Shown: in pieces, positions 37,301-48,300 of the stretch
Layout: each line of letters begins with the position of its first letter
Numbering within the stretch: the first letter of the stretch is position 1
DNA from: Hibiscus mutabilis
Taxonomy: Eukaryota; Streptophyta; Magnoliopsida; Malvales; Malvaceae
Assembly: GCA_019671005.1 (NCBI GenBank)
Contig: CM033718.1
Span: forward strand, 62,001 to 126,000
Direction: 5' to 3'
DNA length: 64,000 bases
Notes under the pieces: generated by a model
Database searches by the model: none
The model's input: the letters and a program-made list of their open reading frames with translations, nothing else
What the model was told of the DNA's origin: nothing
Program-made: the position numbers and the translations under genes

Positions 37301-38206
37301 CGCCATACACGTCGCTTCGTATGGATCAGCCGGCCTGGCAATGGGATGAGTCTCGAGTATTTTCATCCGCATCCGCCTATAGGGATCTTGCGCATGCTGG
37401 GGCTATTCCGAATACTGATTTTTGGTTAGTTATTTGGAGGATGAATGTACCGCAACGGGTTAGAACATTTCTATGGCTTGCTAACCATGGGCGTTTGATG
37501 ACGATTGTTGAGTGCCGACAACGGCACCTTACATCAGATGGTTTGTGTAGTGTGTGTTCTCGTGGTGAGAAGGATGTTAACCATGTTTTTCTTGAATGTC
37601 AGCGCGCGAAATAGGTTTGGTCGCAAGTAGAAACATGCGATCGATTGCAAGTTTTTGAACAGCCCATTTGCGGACTGGTTTGAAACAAATCTGAGAGGGC
37701 GTGGTAGTTTGCAAGATACTGATTAGCATTGGAATATTTTCTTTGCTATTTTATGTTGGGTCTTGTGGAAGTGTCGATGCACTTATGTGTTTAATGGGGG
37801 TCGAGTTGGTTTGGGACGTCATGGAGCATTGCCGGAGGCTCCATGATGAATTGGTTACATCTAGTTTGGTATCCAATTTGCGGCTACGAAGGGGTGATGG
37901 TTTAACGATGGAAGAGGTCGAAATTGAGTTGGGTGAATGTCAATGTGAATGGAGCTGTTGGAGGTCATGAGAACATGGCATCTATTGGGGGTGATTCGTG
38001 ATAATAACAGGAAGTGGCTGTTGGGTTTTATGAGAAGCATTGGTTTTCGTTCGATATTTTTAGCGGGACTTTAGGCGGCTCATGATGCATTGTTACATGC
38101 GTAGAGTTTAGACTTGCGCAAAATTAAACTTTACCTTGACAATATAAAAGTTGCGGAGTTGTTGCAGGGAGTTTTTACGACCATGGCAACAAGTGGTCTT
38201 GCCTTG
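34339..38206 (+). pseudogene. LINE ORF2 remnant: endonuclease, RT, zf-RVT, RNase H start
   Basis: ORF2 opens at 34339. The AP-type endonuclease (to about 35075) retains the WN, MEP, GGDFNA and SDHRP catalytic motifs but has stops. The reverse transcriptase (about 35640-36930) keeps FRPISLCTVLYKVVTKIL, the MDLEKAYNRL aspartate block, RQGD and the FTDDLVLF catalytic pair, again with stops and one frame change. A zf-RVT domain is clear at about 37370-37605 (FWLVIWRMNVPQRVRTFLWL, LCSVCSRGEKDVNHVFLEC). An RNase H domain begins at about 37930 (GGVIRDNNRKWLLGF) and is cut by the LTR element at 38207. Many stops fall where the family has Trp. Confidence 0.87.
38202..38206. repeat. Target-site duplication, left copy (CCTTG)
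   Basis: CCTTG directly abuts the TGTCACGG end of the left LTR and matches the five bases after the right LTR at 44474-44478. A 5-bp duplication is normal for Ty3/gypsy integration. It falls inside the RNase H sequence of the LINE. Confidence 0.92.
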
Positions 38207-38797
38207 TGTCACGGCCTTAGACTTTAGTTCACTCGGTCGCTAAGTCGTGCGGCACTTGAAAAGGACTCTTCCCGATCAAGTCAGTCTTTTCTCTCGATTG
38301 ATCTGCTCAAAATAAGCAAGCAACACATTAGTCTCGCGCCACAAAACCATTCTTCAAGCCATGGTCGAAACCGTGGGGCATAGCGGATGCACACAGTCGA
38401 CCCCCAGCTTCCCCGTAGGAAAGAAAAACGGTTTTTATTTTATTAGAAAAAAAAAGAAAGTATCGGGTTACATTAGAAAAACTCACCCACACCATTGACT
38501 TGGGCGGTAGGGGCCACCTCGATGGTGTGTAGGATACATACCTTTACCAGTGGATCAGCGCAAACTCTGCCGACTGTCTACCCCCTACATATATGCAAAA
38601 AAAATATTATAGAAATGACCCGAGTAAACATTCTATTGTTTGAAATGATGACACTTTTTCCTAACTAAAGAAATAATTGAAAACAAAGACTCTTCTTCCT
38701 AAAACATTGATGTGCTTGAAAATAGGGCATGGTAAAAGTGACTCGGTTGTGACCCTAGGACTCGGTTGTGACACCATGTGAGGGGATGGCCACAACA
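38207..38797 (-). repeat. Left LTR (3' LTR of the minus-strand element)
   Basis: 591 bp, bounded by TGTCACGG and CCACAACA on the plus strand, giving the canonical TG...CA on the element strand. It matches 43882-44473 with about 23 substitutions and one single-base length change in an A run. Most differences are transitions. The polypurine tract adjoins its inner edge. Confidence 0.93.
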
Positions 38798-38812
38798 TCC
38801 TCCCCCACCTAA
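38798..38812 (-). other. Polypurine tract of the gypsy element
   Basis: On the minus strand the sequence TTAGGTGGGGGAGGA directly precedes the 3' LTR. This is the expected primer site for plus-strand DNA synthesis and fixes the element's orientation. Confidence 0.8.
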
Positions 38813-38832
38813 CTTGTCGACGCCCTAGTCGA

Positions 38833-41800
38833 CTGAGCTACAAGGAACTCCTCGATTTTCTGCTTGAACGTCTTTAGGTCATGATCTCTCTCCCAACTTG
38901 TCTCTTCGGCTCCGAGACCTTCTCACTTGACCGGGTACTTACGAACAAGCTTCTTCTTGGACACCGTAACAAACCTATCAGCAAGGATCTCCTCCACTCG
39001 ACGTTCTGATGGGGGTTTGGTACAGATGGGGCCCCGATCACTCTGTCCTCGGCTAACATCTGAGGGGCTCGCATGAAAAGGCTTCAAGTTGCTCACGTGG
39101 AACACAGAGTGAACTTTCATCCATGAGGGCGACTTGATCTTGTATGAGTTATTCCCAACTTTGGCCACAATCAGTACTGGTCCTTCATACTTTCGCACCA
39201 ACCGCCGATCTCTATTCCGTAAGAACCGCAACTGTTCTACCATTAACTTCACAAGCACTAGATCGCCAACTTTGAACTATTGGTCCCTTCGGCCACGATC
39301 CGCTCACTTCTTCATATGTTTTGCAACTTTCACTAGATAAGCCCGAGCAATCTCTGTATTTTGGCGCCACTCCTTTGAGAAATTAAAAGCTCGGGGACAT
39401 TTTCCTTTGTATGACTCTAGAGTGGTGTGTGGAAGCCGCGACTGCTGACCTGTCACAATTTCAAAGGGGCTTTTATTAGTAGCAGAACTCTTCTGTGAAT
39501 TAAAACAAAGTTGTGCCACATCCAACAATGGAGGCCAATTTTTCTGGTTGGCCTGGATAAAATGCCTTAAGTACTCTTCTAACAACCCATTAAAGCGCTA
39601 CGTCTGCCCATCCGTCTGGGGATGATAACTTGATGACAAATTCAGTTTAGATCCCAACATCTTGAATAACTCTCTCTAGAAATTTCCAGTGAACCGACCA
39701 TCCCTGTCACTAACAATATCTTGTGGGACACCCCAATACTTCACCACATGTTTAAAGACTAACCGAGTTGTCTCCTCCGCCGAACAACATTTGGGGGAAA
39801 GGATAAATGTAGCATATTTTGAGAATCGATCCACCACCATAATGACAGCTCCAAGATCCCTCACTCGAGGCAAGCTCACTATGAAGTCGAGTGAAATGCT
39901 CTCCCAAGGCCATGCTAACACTGACAATGGCTCCAACAATCCTGCAGTCTTTTGTCGATCCACTTTATCTTGCTGGCAAATAAGGCAAGTCTTGGTATAG
40001 TCCATAATATCCTGTCGCATGTGCGGCCAATAATATCCTTGTTCCAACAGGGCCAGAGTACGCCGCCAACCTTGGTGACCTACCCAGGGAGTGCCATGGC
40101 ATTCACGCAGTAGTTTCTGTCTAAGTTATCCCGCTCTCGGGACATGCATACGCGGACCTTTCATCATTAGGATCCCATTCTCTACCCAAAAGGTCTTCGA
40201 TTGGCCACTTTCCACCATCCTCAATATTGCCATCATCTGCGGATCCTTTCCCATATTCTCCATTATGAGTTCCCAGATGTCATTCGTCACCCTACTAGAA
40301 GACATAGGAGCAATCAATCTAAGGGTCGCCAGATCAGCCCTTCGACTTAACGCATCAGCTACCTGATTCTTCTTCCCAGCTTTATGCTCAAAACTGAAAT
40401 CAAACTCTGCTAGGCGCTCTTGTCATCTTGCTTGCCTTGCCGACAGTTTTGGTTGTGTCAGGATATGACTAGCAGCTGTGTTGTCTGTTCTAACAACAAA
40501 CTTTGAGCCTAACAAATAATGCCTCCAAGCCCTGAGACAATGGATCACGGCTAGAAGTTCCTTTTCTTGAGTTGCATATCTCGTCTCGGCATCACTCAAC
40601 TTCCGACTCTCAAAGGCCACAGGGTGACCACCCTGCATGAGTACTCCCCCTACGGCAAAGTCAGATGCATCAGTTTCAACTTCCATTGGTTTATCAATGT
40701 CTGGTAATACTAGGACTGGGTCGTTCATCACAACAGTTTTTAGTCCCTCAAAAGCATCTTGACACTCTTTAGACCAGACCCACTTCTCACCTTTCTTTAA
40801 CAAATTGGTAAGTATAGTTGTCCTCCGAGAGTAGCCTTCGACAAACCGTCTATAATAGTTAGCTAATCCCAAGAATGATCTGAGCTCACTGACACTCTTT
40901 GGAGTCGGCCATTCTTGGATCGCCTTCACTTTTTCCTCATCCATTCGAACATGTCCCTGCCCAACGAGGTGTCCTAGGAACTTAATTTGAGTTTGGGCAA
41001 AAGCACATTTCTCCCTTTTAACAAATAGCTGATTATCTCTAAGCCTCTGCAACACTAACCGCAAATGGTTTTCATGGTCTGTCAAAGAGGAACTATATAC
41101 CATTATATCGTCCAAGTACATCACCACAAACTTGTCCAGAAAATCATGGAACACCTGGTTCATCAAGGTGCAAAAGGTTGCAGGCACATTGGTTAGCCCA
41201 AATGGCATCACAAGAAACTCAAATGCCCCATATCGAGTAACACAAGTTGTCTTCGGTTCATCTCCCTCGGCCACTCTTACCTGATGATACCCCGATCGAA
41301 GATTCAGCTTTGTAAAATATTTCGCGCCACTTAGCTGGTCGAACAAGTCCGCAATTAAGGGGATGGGATACTTGTTCCGGACAGTCACCTTGTTCAGGGC
41401 TCTATAGTCCACACACAATCTCAAGCTCCCATCATGTTTCTTCTGGAACAACACGGGCGCCCCAAATGGCGCTTTAGACAGTCGAATAAACCCATCTTTT
41501 AACAGTTCATCGAGTTGTTTCCTCAATTCAGCTAATTCTAGAGGGGACATACGGTACGGACATCTCGCAGGAGGTTTGGCACCGTGGACCAGTTCAATCC
41601 CATGATCCACCGTCCTTCGAGGAGTGAGCCCTTCTGGCAACTGATCTGGCATAACATCTTTATAGTCCTTCAACACTCTCAGAATCCCACTTGGTACCCC
41701 TTCAAGGGTTGACTCCCTATGTAGAATAGGTAATACGACAAAAGAAGGTTCCCCCTTCTTCACCCCTTTCTTAAATTGCATTGCTGACAGCATCTTTCCG

Positions 41801-42441
41801 CTTCTTGGTAGAATGGTAGCGGGTACCACCCTCGGGCAATCCCCTAGAAACAATAGGCAGCTCGCAGCAGGGACGGGGATGGCCTGGGCTTTTGTCATGA
41901 AATCCAGTCCCAACACAACATCAAAATCGTCCATAGGGGAAACAGTGAGATCCACGCTTCCCTCCCAGGACCCAAGCTTGGCCTTCACCCTCTTAACACT
42001 TCCACAAATTACGGCGGCAGCAGAATTAACTGCTTTCATATGTCTTACATCTCTAGTAATTGTTAAACCGCATCTCTTGACTTCCTCAGGTGAGATAAAA
42101 GTATATGTTGCTCCCGTGTCAACTAGAGCCCTAGTCGCCTTCCCATTTACAACCAAGTCCATGTACATCAAACCCTTTCCCGTTTCCTTCTTTATGTTGT
42201 CCAATTGAAATTGTAATGCACTCAGAAAACGAATGGACCAAATCCTGGCCAAATCGATCTCACTATTCTCTGTAGGTGGGTTAGAGAGTGTGTCCTCAGG
42301 CCGTGAAAGTTCCAAAGCACTCAATGCACCCCTATGTAGGCACTCAGCCACGTGATGAGGCCTCTTATACATGAAGCATGCTAGGGGTAGCCTATTTGGT
42401 CCATTCCTCGGCGTAAAGCGACCATTCCCCCTATTCTGCAC
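38833..42441 (-). pseudogene. gypsy pol remnant: protease, RT, RNase H, integrase, chromodomain
   Basis: The longest open stretch (42441-40423) holds a degenerate CCHC remnant, an aspartic protease (LVDTGATYTFIS), RT and RNase H (TDASDFAVGGVL). In RT the YLDD pair is intact, but the first catalytic Asp of the KLDL block is Asn (codon at 41302-41304). The integrase (about 40120-38960) keeps the HHCC zinc finger and two of the DDE residues (LDFIV, SDRDGRF), but the third, Glu, is a TAG stop at 39598-39600. Another stop replaces a residue just after FTGNF (about 39675). The C-terminal chromodomain is interrupted by TGA at 38923-38925 where the family has Trp. Confidence 0.9.
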
Positions 42442-42480
42442 CGGTTCCTTGTTTGGAAGTCCTCTCCCGACTCCCTAAGT

Positions 42481-43423
42481 TATCGGCATCTCCCCTCTAG
42501 CCGTCTTACTCTCATTACCTGCATGGTTATTGCTCCCACTAGTTGGGGCCTTACGTTTGTTTGAGCCATCACTGTAATCGTTAAGCCGCTGGCAGCCGTC
42601 ATGGCAGGGACTACATCCTGCACCCGTTGTCTTTGAATCTCAGTTCTAGCCCATGGCTTTAGGCCCTCAAGGAAAGCAAACATCTTGTCTTTCTCTGACA
42701 TGTTTTGATATCCAGCATCAATGCCGCAAACTCTCTCACATAATCACGAATAGTCCCAGTATGGGTCAAATCCCTCAACTTCTTCCGAGCATTATACTCA
42801 ACATTCTCCGGAAAGAAGGTAGCTATTAATTCTCGTTTCAACTCGTCCTAACTTTTAATGGAACACACGCCATTTGTGAACTTGGACCTCTACCACAATT
42901 TGGCATCCCCTGACAAGTACATAGAAGCCATCGAGACCTTGTCTTCCTCTATAGTGGTGCGAGTAGCCCGAAAGTATTATTCAATATCAAACAGGAAATT
43001 TTCAAGCTCTTTGGCATCCATGTTCCCCTCATACCGCTGAGGCTCAGGGACCCTATTCCTCTGGCCCCTTTCCATGGTCACCAAATTTCCCACATCCACT
43101 TCAATCAAATTAATTTGAGCCTTAAGCTCCTCTATCTCATACTTCAGAGAACTCATTGCCTCATTTGTCTCATCAGTGAGGTGTTTCACCATGTGAGCCA
43201 ACTCCTGATGAGAAACTTCAATCGCTCGAACTCGTTCAGTGGTCACCACATGAGCCCTCAGGGCCGCCACCGCGGCTTCTAGCTCCTCATACCTATCGGG
43301 GTCTATGGTCCTACCCCGTTGTGTGGGCACTCTAGCGCCATGTTGCGCCGAAGTACCTGCGCCCGCTGGCACCTCAGTTCTCGGGACGACTCTTGGCCCT
43401 TGATGCTTACGCGTAGTCACCAT
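42481..43423 (-). pseudogene. gypsy gag remnant
   Basis: Starts at the ATG giving MVTTRKHQGPRVVP (43423; the frame is open a little further upstream). It has a coiled-coil-like N-terminal part and the capsid core, with PQRYEGNMDAKELENFLFDIE followed by a stop, YLSGDAKLW, then a second stop, and the LRDLTHTGTIRDYVREFAALM segment. At least one frame change (near 42705) and several stops break it. The zinc knuckle, encoded just downstream in another frame, has lost a Cys (CFMYKRPHHVAEC). No complete capsid protein can be made. Confidence 0.82.
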
Positions 43424-43484
43424 CCCTGGGTCGACTCCAACCACACTAGTTGCTGCACAGGAAAAATAATAAGCACCACAATGC

Positions 43485-43830
43485 CTATTAATAACTCAGC
43501 ACCACTGTGCTTCAAGAGGGAGTAAGCACCACTGTGCTTTCCCAATAAAAAAACTAGGCACCACTGTGCACAAGAAGCAAGAGAGCACCACTGTGCATCA
43601 AGAGGGAATAAGCACCACTGTGCACAAGAAGCAAGAGAGCACCACTGTGCATCAAGAGGGAATAAGCACCACTGTGCTTTCCCAATAAAAAAAACAAGGC
43701 ACCGTTGTGCACTAGCAACAAGGAAGCACCGCTGTGCTTGAACAAAAATTGAGCACCACTGTGCCACAATTATTAAAAAGCATCTATGTGCTATTGATTA
43801 CGCACCTCTGTGCTTTTCACCACAATGAAT
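43485..43830 (-). repeat. Minisatellite in the gypsy leader, GCACCACTGTGC core
   Basis: Between the primer-binding site and gag, the plus-strand phrase GCACCACTGTGC recurs about twelve times at intervals near 20-35 bp. Spacers alternate between AAGAAGCAAGAGA, ATCAAGAGGGAATAA and TTTCCCAATAAAAAAA types. The core is itself a near palindrome (GCAC...GTGC). Outer copies are more diverged (GCACCTCTGTGC, GCACCGCTGTGC). The same array reads in frame as repeats of AQWC on the minus strand, but no start or domain supports a protein. Confidence 0.88.
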
Positions 43831-43867
43831 AGGCAACACCACGCCCAAAATTGAGTGCAACAACCTT

Positions 43868-43879
43868 GATCTGATACCA
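43868..43879 (-). other. Primer-binding site, initiator tRNA-Met type
   Basis: Two bases inside the 5' LTR on the minus strand, TGGTATCAGAT matches the complement of the 3' end of plant initiator tRNA-Met (family standard TGGTATCAGAGC) over its first ten bases. This is the usual primer of plant Ty3/gypsy elements. Confidence 0.88.
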
Positions 43880-43881
43880 CG

Positions 43882-44473
43882 TGTCACGGCCTTAGCCTTT
43901 AGTTCACTCGGTCGCTAAGCCGTGCGGCACTTGAAAATGACTCTTCCCGATCAAGTAAGTCTTTTCTCTCGATTGATCTGCTCAAAATAAGCAAGCAACA
44001 CATTAATCTCGCGCCACAAAACCATTCTTCAAGTCATGGTCGAAACCGTGGGGCATAGCGGATGCACACAGTCGACCCCCAACTTCCCCGTAGAAAAGAA
44101 AAACGATTTTTATTTTATTAGAAAAAAAAAAGAAATCATCGGGTTACATTAGAAAAACTCACCCACACCATTGACTTAGGCGGTAGGGGCCGCCTCGATG
44201 GTGTGTAGGATACATACCTTTAGCAGTGGATCAGCCCAAACTCTGCCGACTGTCCACCCCCTACATATATGCGAAAAAAATATTATAGAAATGACCCGAG
44301 TAAACATTCTATTGTTTGAAATGAGGACACTTTTTCCTAACTAAAGAAATAATTGAAAACAAAGACTCTTCTTCCTAAAACATTGATGTGCTTGAAAATA
44401 AGGCATGGTAAAAGTAACTCGGTTGTGACCCTGGGACTCAGTTGTGACACCATGTGAGGGGATGGCCACAACA
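43882..44473 (-). repeat. Right LTR (5' LTR of the minus-strand element)
   Basis: 592 bp, paired with 38207-38797. It would contain the promoter of the minus-strand element. Plus-strand ends are TGTCACGG and CCACAACA, followed by the CCTTG target duplication at 44474-44478. Confidence 0.93.
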
Positions 44474-44647
44474 CCTTGCGAGTGCGTGACATTCTTGCCT
44501 GAGATTGAGAAGTGTGTGGTTCATATTGGAAGGGAGGGCAATGCCGTGGCGGATAAGTTAGCGAAGTTGGTCCAGAATCAGCAGTGTGAAGAGATTGTGT
44601 TCAATAACCCACCTTTGGAGGTGGCTGCCTTGGTTGAAGTGATCTAG
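44474..44647 (+). pseudogene. LINE ORF2 tail: end of RNase H domain
   Basis: Directly after the gypsy element the plus strand resumes LINE coding sequence: an HIGREGNAVADKLAKL segment, the conserved last block of LINE RNase H (xREGNxVADxLA), and a stop at 44645-44647. It continues the RNase H domain that stops at 38206, which proves the nesting. Confidence 0.85.
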
Positions 44648-44813
44648 TTGATGCTTAGTTTGGTTGTTCATGGTTGTTGGTTCTATTATCTTATGCTTTT
44701 TGTGTAAGCTTCTTTTTGTAATATTACTGTGAGTATTTTTTCTTCTTCTTTCATTTAAGTTAGAAAAAAATTCTAATGAAGCTTACAGTATTATCCCTTA
44801 TTCATCAAAAAAA

Positions 44814-45350
44814 ATATTTTAAATGCACACATGGTTTAAAAAATAATATCTGAGAGATTGATGGAGAGATGAGATGCGAATCATAGACCTTTGTCCCACC
44901 CTCCATTCCCATAAATTATTTTCCTTACTTTATTGATATATCACATACTTTTGGGGTTGTTTAATCCCTTTTTTTTTATTAATGGGGTTAATTTAAATCA
45001 AAAAGTTGGAAGCCAGCCAACCGGCAAATTTATCAGTGGACCAATCCCATTCCCATGGGACTTATACATTTGATTGCTAACGTCCACCCTTGGCTGCTCC
45101 TGCCGAAGCAGCTTGATGGAATCTTCCTTTCTCTCAAACAAATGGCATATCATAATTCCTTACCTTTTTGGAATAGAAATTAAATCACTTGAATCCTTGA
45201 TTCATATTCCAACACTAATTTGAAGTAGAGTAAATAAGTTCAAATTTAAATATATCATCTAATCAAGTTCCTAATCACATATAACAAAACTCAGTTGCTG
45301 GGGGACCCTTTTCTTGTATTTCATACCGACGGGAGACAAATGGGACGACT
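44814..45350. other. Gap between LINE tail and ERL1 3' end
   Basis: AT-rich DNA with no reading frame of interest. The right part (about 45100-45350) is the likely ERL1 3' UTR. No element ends or regulatory site recognised. Confidence 0.5.
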
Positions 45351-48300
45351 TTAAAGGGTGTTCATAGACATGGCTTCTCGGAAACGACAAAACCATTGAG
45401 CATCAGATGAGTTAGTCTCCTGCCGTGGCTGCTGCTCTAGTTGTGACTGCCGCTGCAGTCCCTTGCCGACAACAAACTGAGCATAGTCAACGGACTTGGT
45501 TGGAGCTGAACAAAGTTTAGTGGGAGGAGCCGCAGGGAGAAGGGAGACCAAAGCCCTAGCAACATCGTGCATGGTTGGCCTCTCGGAAGGGTGACGCTTC
45601 GTGCACAACAATGCAAGTTGGAATGTCTTTCGGACATTAGCTATATTCAGGCATGTAACTGAGACTTCTGGATCAACCGCTTCCATCACTGTGTTATCAT
45701 CAGCCTTCGACAGTATCTGATCAAACATTAAACGCCCAAATTATTAAACACTGCAACAAAGAAAGCATCTGATGTTAATGGCAAAACAAAATGCTAAACA
45801 CACCAGTTGATGCAAGTTAGATTCATTGTCCACAGCCCTTTTCCCTGTCAGAAGCTCCAGAAGGACAATGCCAAAGCTGTAAACATCAGACTTTTCATTC
45901 AAGCGAGAGGTACGAGCATATTCTGGGTCAATATAGCCAATGGTTCCCAGAACATAAGTAGAGGTGTGAGTCTTTGTAGTCGGTATACATTTAGCAATCC
46001 CGAAATCAGAGAGATGAGCCTCAAAATTCTCATCAAGCAGTATATTTGAAGACTTGACATCCCTGTGAATAATTCGAGGATCGCAGTCATGGTGAAGATA
46101 AGCAAGTCCTTGTGCTGCTCCAACAGCAATCTTCAACCTTGTTTCCCAGTCAAGCTTCACCTTTTTCGATGGCCCTGCAGCATATGTTAATTAGCATAAA
46201 TCAGTACTCTATTCCAATAGTGGGGTATATCAAAGGAAGGTTTAGGAATGTCGACTAACCATGTAATAGATCCCACAGTGAGCCATTCTCCATATAGTCA
46301 TAGAACAGGAGGTTACCATATGGAGATAACGAGTAGCCATGCAAGCTGACAATGTTCCTATGTCTTATGCTTCCAATGGTTTCTAGTTCGGTCTCAAACT
46401 CCCTCAAGCTGTTTGGAAAATGAGTGTAGAGTCTTTTAATTACAATCGGCCGGCAACTTTTCAATGTGCATTTGTAAACTGTGCCGCAAGCACCATAGCC
46501 TATAATATATTTGTCACTCAAATTCTCGGTGAATCTCATTATATCATCAAAGGTATGGATAGCCATATCCATGTGAAGAACTACCATCTTTGGTGGGCCT
46601 GAGGAAAAAAAAAACAACTTTTGACATTTAGACAAGGAAAAATATATATTATGTTTGTCATCTTTAAAGATACACATACCAGCTACAGATTTCATAGGAC
46701 CCTCCATCATTTCCTTCTGGTGGTTGGACTTATAGATCGCAAGAACAGTCGTAGCTACCAATGCAGTGATTCCCAAAGTCATACAAACAACCACAGCCCT
46801 CGAAAAAACTGGTGGGGAACGTAAGCAAGAGAGGTTATGGAAGAAAAGAATAACCTAAGCCCAAAGTCAGAAGTATGAAATAAAAATCCAAAAAGCGACC
46901 AAGTTGATACCTCTAGACTTTGGCATAGATGGCCCACATATGGATCCCAGCCAATTGCCACAGAGCAAAGGATTTCCGATGAAGCTGAGAGCCATGTATA
47001 AATCAATACCGGATCAAATTTTAAAAGAAAAACAAGGAAAAAGGGTATGCTTGCATACCTATCTGACAAAAATCTGGTGAAGTTTCTTAAGGGAGGTATA
47101 AAGCCAGATAAGTTGTTGTAGGAGACATTCCTAGAGGCAAAGAAATAAATGTTCGTAAACGAGTCCAAAAATATGTAGATAGGATAAGTGGATGGGAAAT
47201 AGAACAAAAAGCTTACAGATTAGCAAGACTGAAACAATTAGTAAGCTGCTCGGGGATTTCGCCTTGCAACTTGTTGTTCTTTAGTATTCTGTAATTAAAA
47301 GGCCATTCAATACCGCATTACAGTTTCAAGTTTCAACACTAGAACTTAAATAGCACCATCAAGCATGAGATATAACTTACAGAGTAACAATATTTTGCAG
47401 TTGACCCAACTCGGCAGGAATGTTGCCAGAAATACTATTGAAAGAGAGATCGCTGCAAAAGAAAATGCAAAGAAGTTTTATTAGGGGCAACAAAATAGGC
47501 AATGACAACTGTCTTAACTACACGAATTATACTCACATGATTTGTATACTTCTGAGATTCCCACACTCGGCAGGTAATTGTCCACCAAGTTCATTATTAC
47601 TCAAATTCCTGCATGTGTAAAAATAGACTTAAAGAACCATACTACAGACGAGAACATCACAGATGGGTAATATAATACATTGGTATAGCTCACAATGTAA
47701 GAAGATGCTCTAGCCCACCGATGGAAGCAGGAATAGGCCCTGAAAAGTTGTTGCCTGATAGATCCCTGTGAATACAACAGTTCCAAAGAAACTTACCGAA
47801 GAAACTTAATATAGAACAGAATTCAAGACCGATTTCTGGGGGAGGGGCAACTAACATTTCATGATGACTTACAATGTATCCAGATTAATGATGTGCCCTA
47901 GTTCAGTAGGCATCCGGCCTTTGAAATTGTTTGAGGATAGGTTTCTAGACATCCAAAACAAGATCAACCCACTGATTAGATGATTCATTGATGACTAATG
48001 TACTAATACTTCAAAATCGATCACATTAAGACTTACAGATAGGTTAGGCTCCCTAAATTTTGGAAACCTAATGGAATAGACCCGTTAAGGCGATTATCAT
48101 GCACGTTGCTGGAAGAAAAATTCAACCAGCCAGTCAGTTTTAGGATTTTAAAAAAACATCACATAAATATGTAAACATTCCAGAAATATATCTTACAACT
48201 TATTCAGAGCAGTGCAGGAGCTGATGTTATGTGAAATGGGTCCTTCCAATCGGTTGTTGGCAAGATTCCTGCAAAAGCAGTGATAATTTGAAAGGATAAC

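Larger units (their letters stand above)
38207..44473 (-). mobile_element. Ty3/gypsy chromovirus-type LTR retrotransposon, nested in LINE
   Basis: A 6267-bp element read on the minus strand. The order is LTR, primer-binding site, leader with a minisatellite, gag, protease, RT, RNase H, integrase, chromodomain, polypurine tract, LTR. Integrase after RNase H makes it Ty3/gypsy, and the C-terminal chromodomain marks a chromovirus, possibly the Tekay group. The LTRs differ at about 23 of 590 positions by hand count (3.9%), so the insertion is young but not recent. All reading frames carry lesions; only trans mobilisation would be conceivable. Confidence 0.95.
32530..44813 (+). mobile_element. Degenerate L1-type LINE, split by an LTR element
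   Basis: A plus-strand non-LTR retrotransposon with ORF1 (nucleic-acid-binding) and ORF2 (endonuclease, reverse transcriptase, zinc-finger, RNase H). It ends in an A-rich tail near 44806-44813, after a 3' UTR with a T/C-rich stretch. A Ty3/gypsy element occupies 38207-44473, so the LINE itself is about 6 kb. The 5' end is approximate and no flanking target duplication was found. Every domain has stops or frameshifts; the copy is dead. Confidence 0.88.

Noticed and set aside
43417..43769. Cys/Trp-rich AQWC repeat protein on the minus strand
   Set aside because: It is the in-frame reading of the leader minisatellite of the gypsy element, between primer site and gag.
43485..43830. CRISPR-like array
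   Set aside because: Repeated 12-bp cores with spacers, but spacers are themselves repeated, and it lies in a plant retrotransposon leader.
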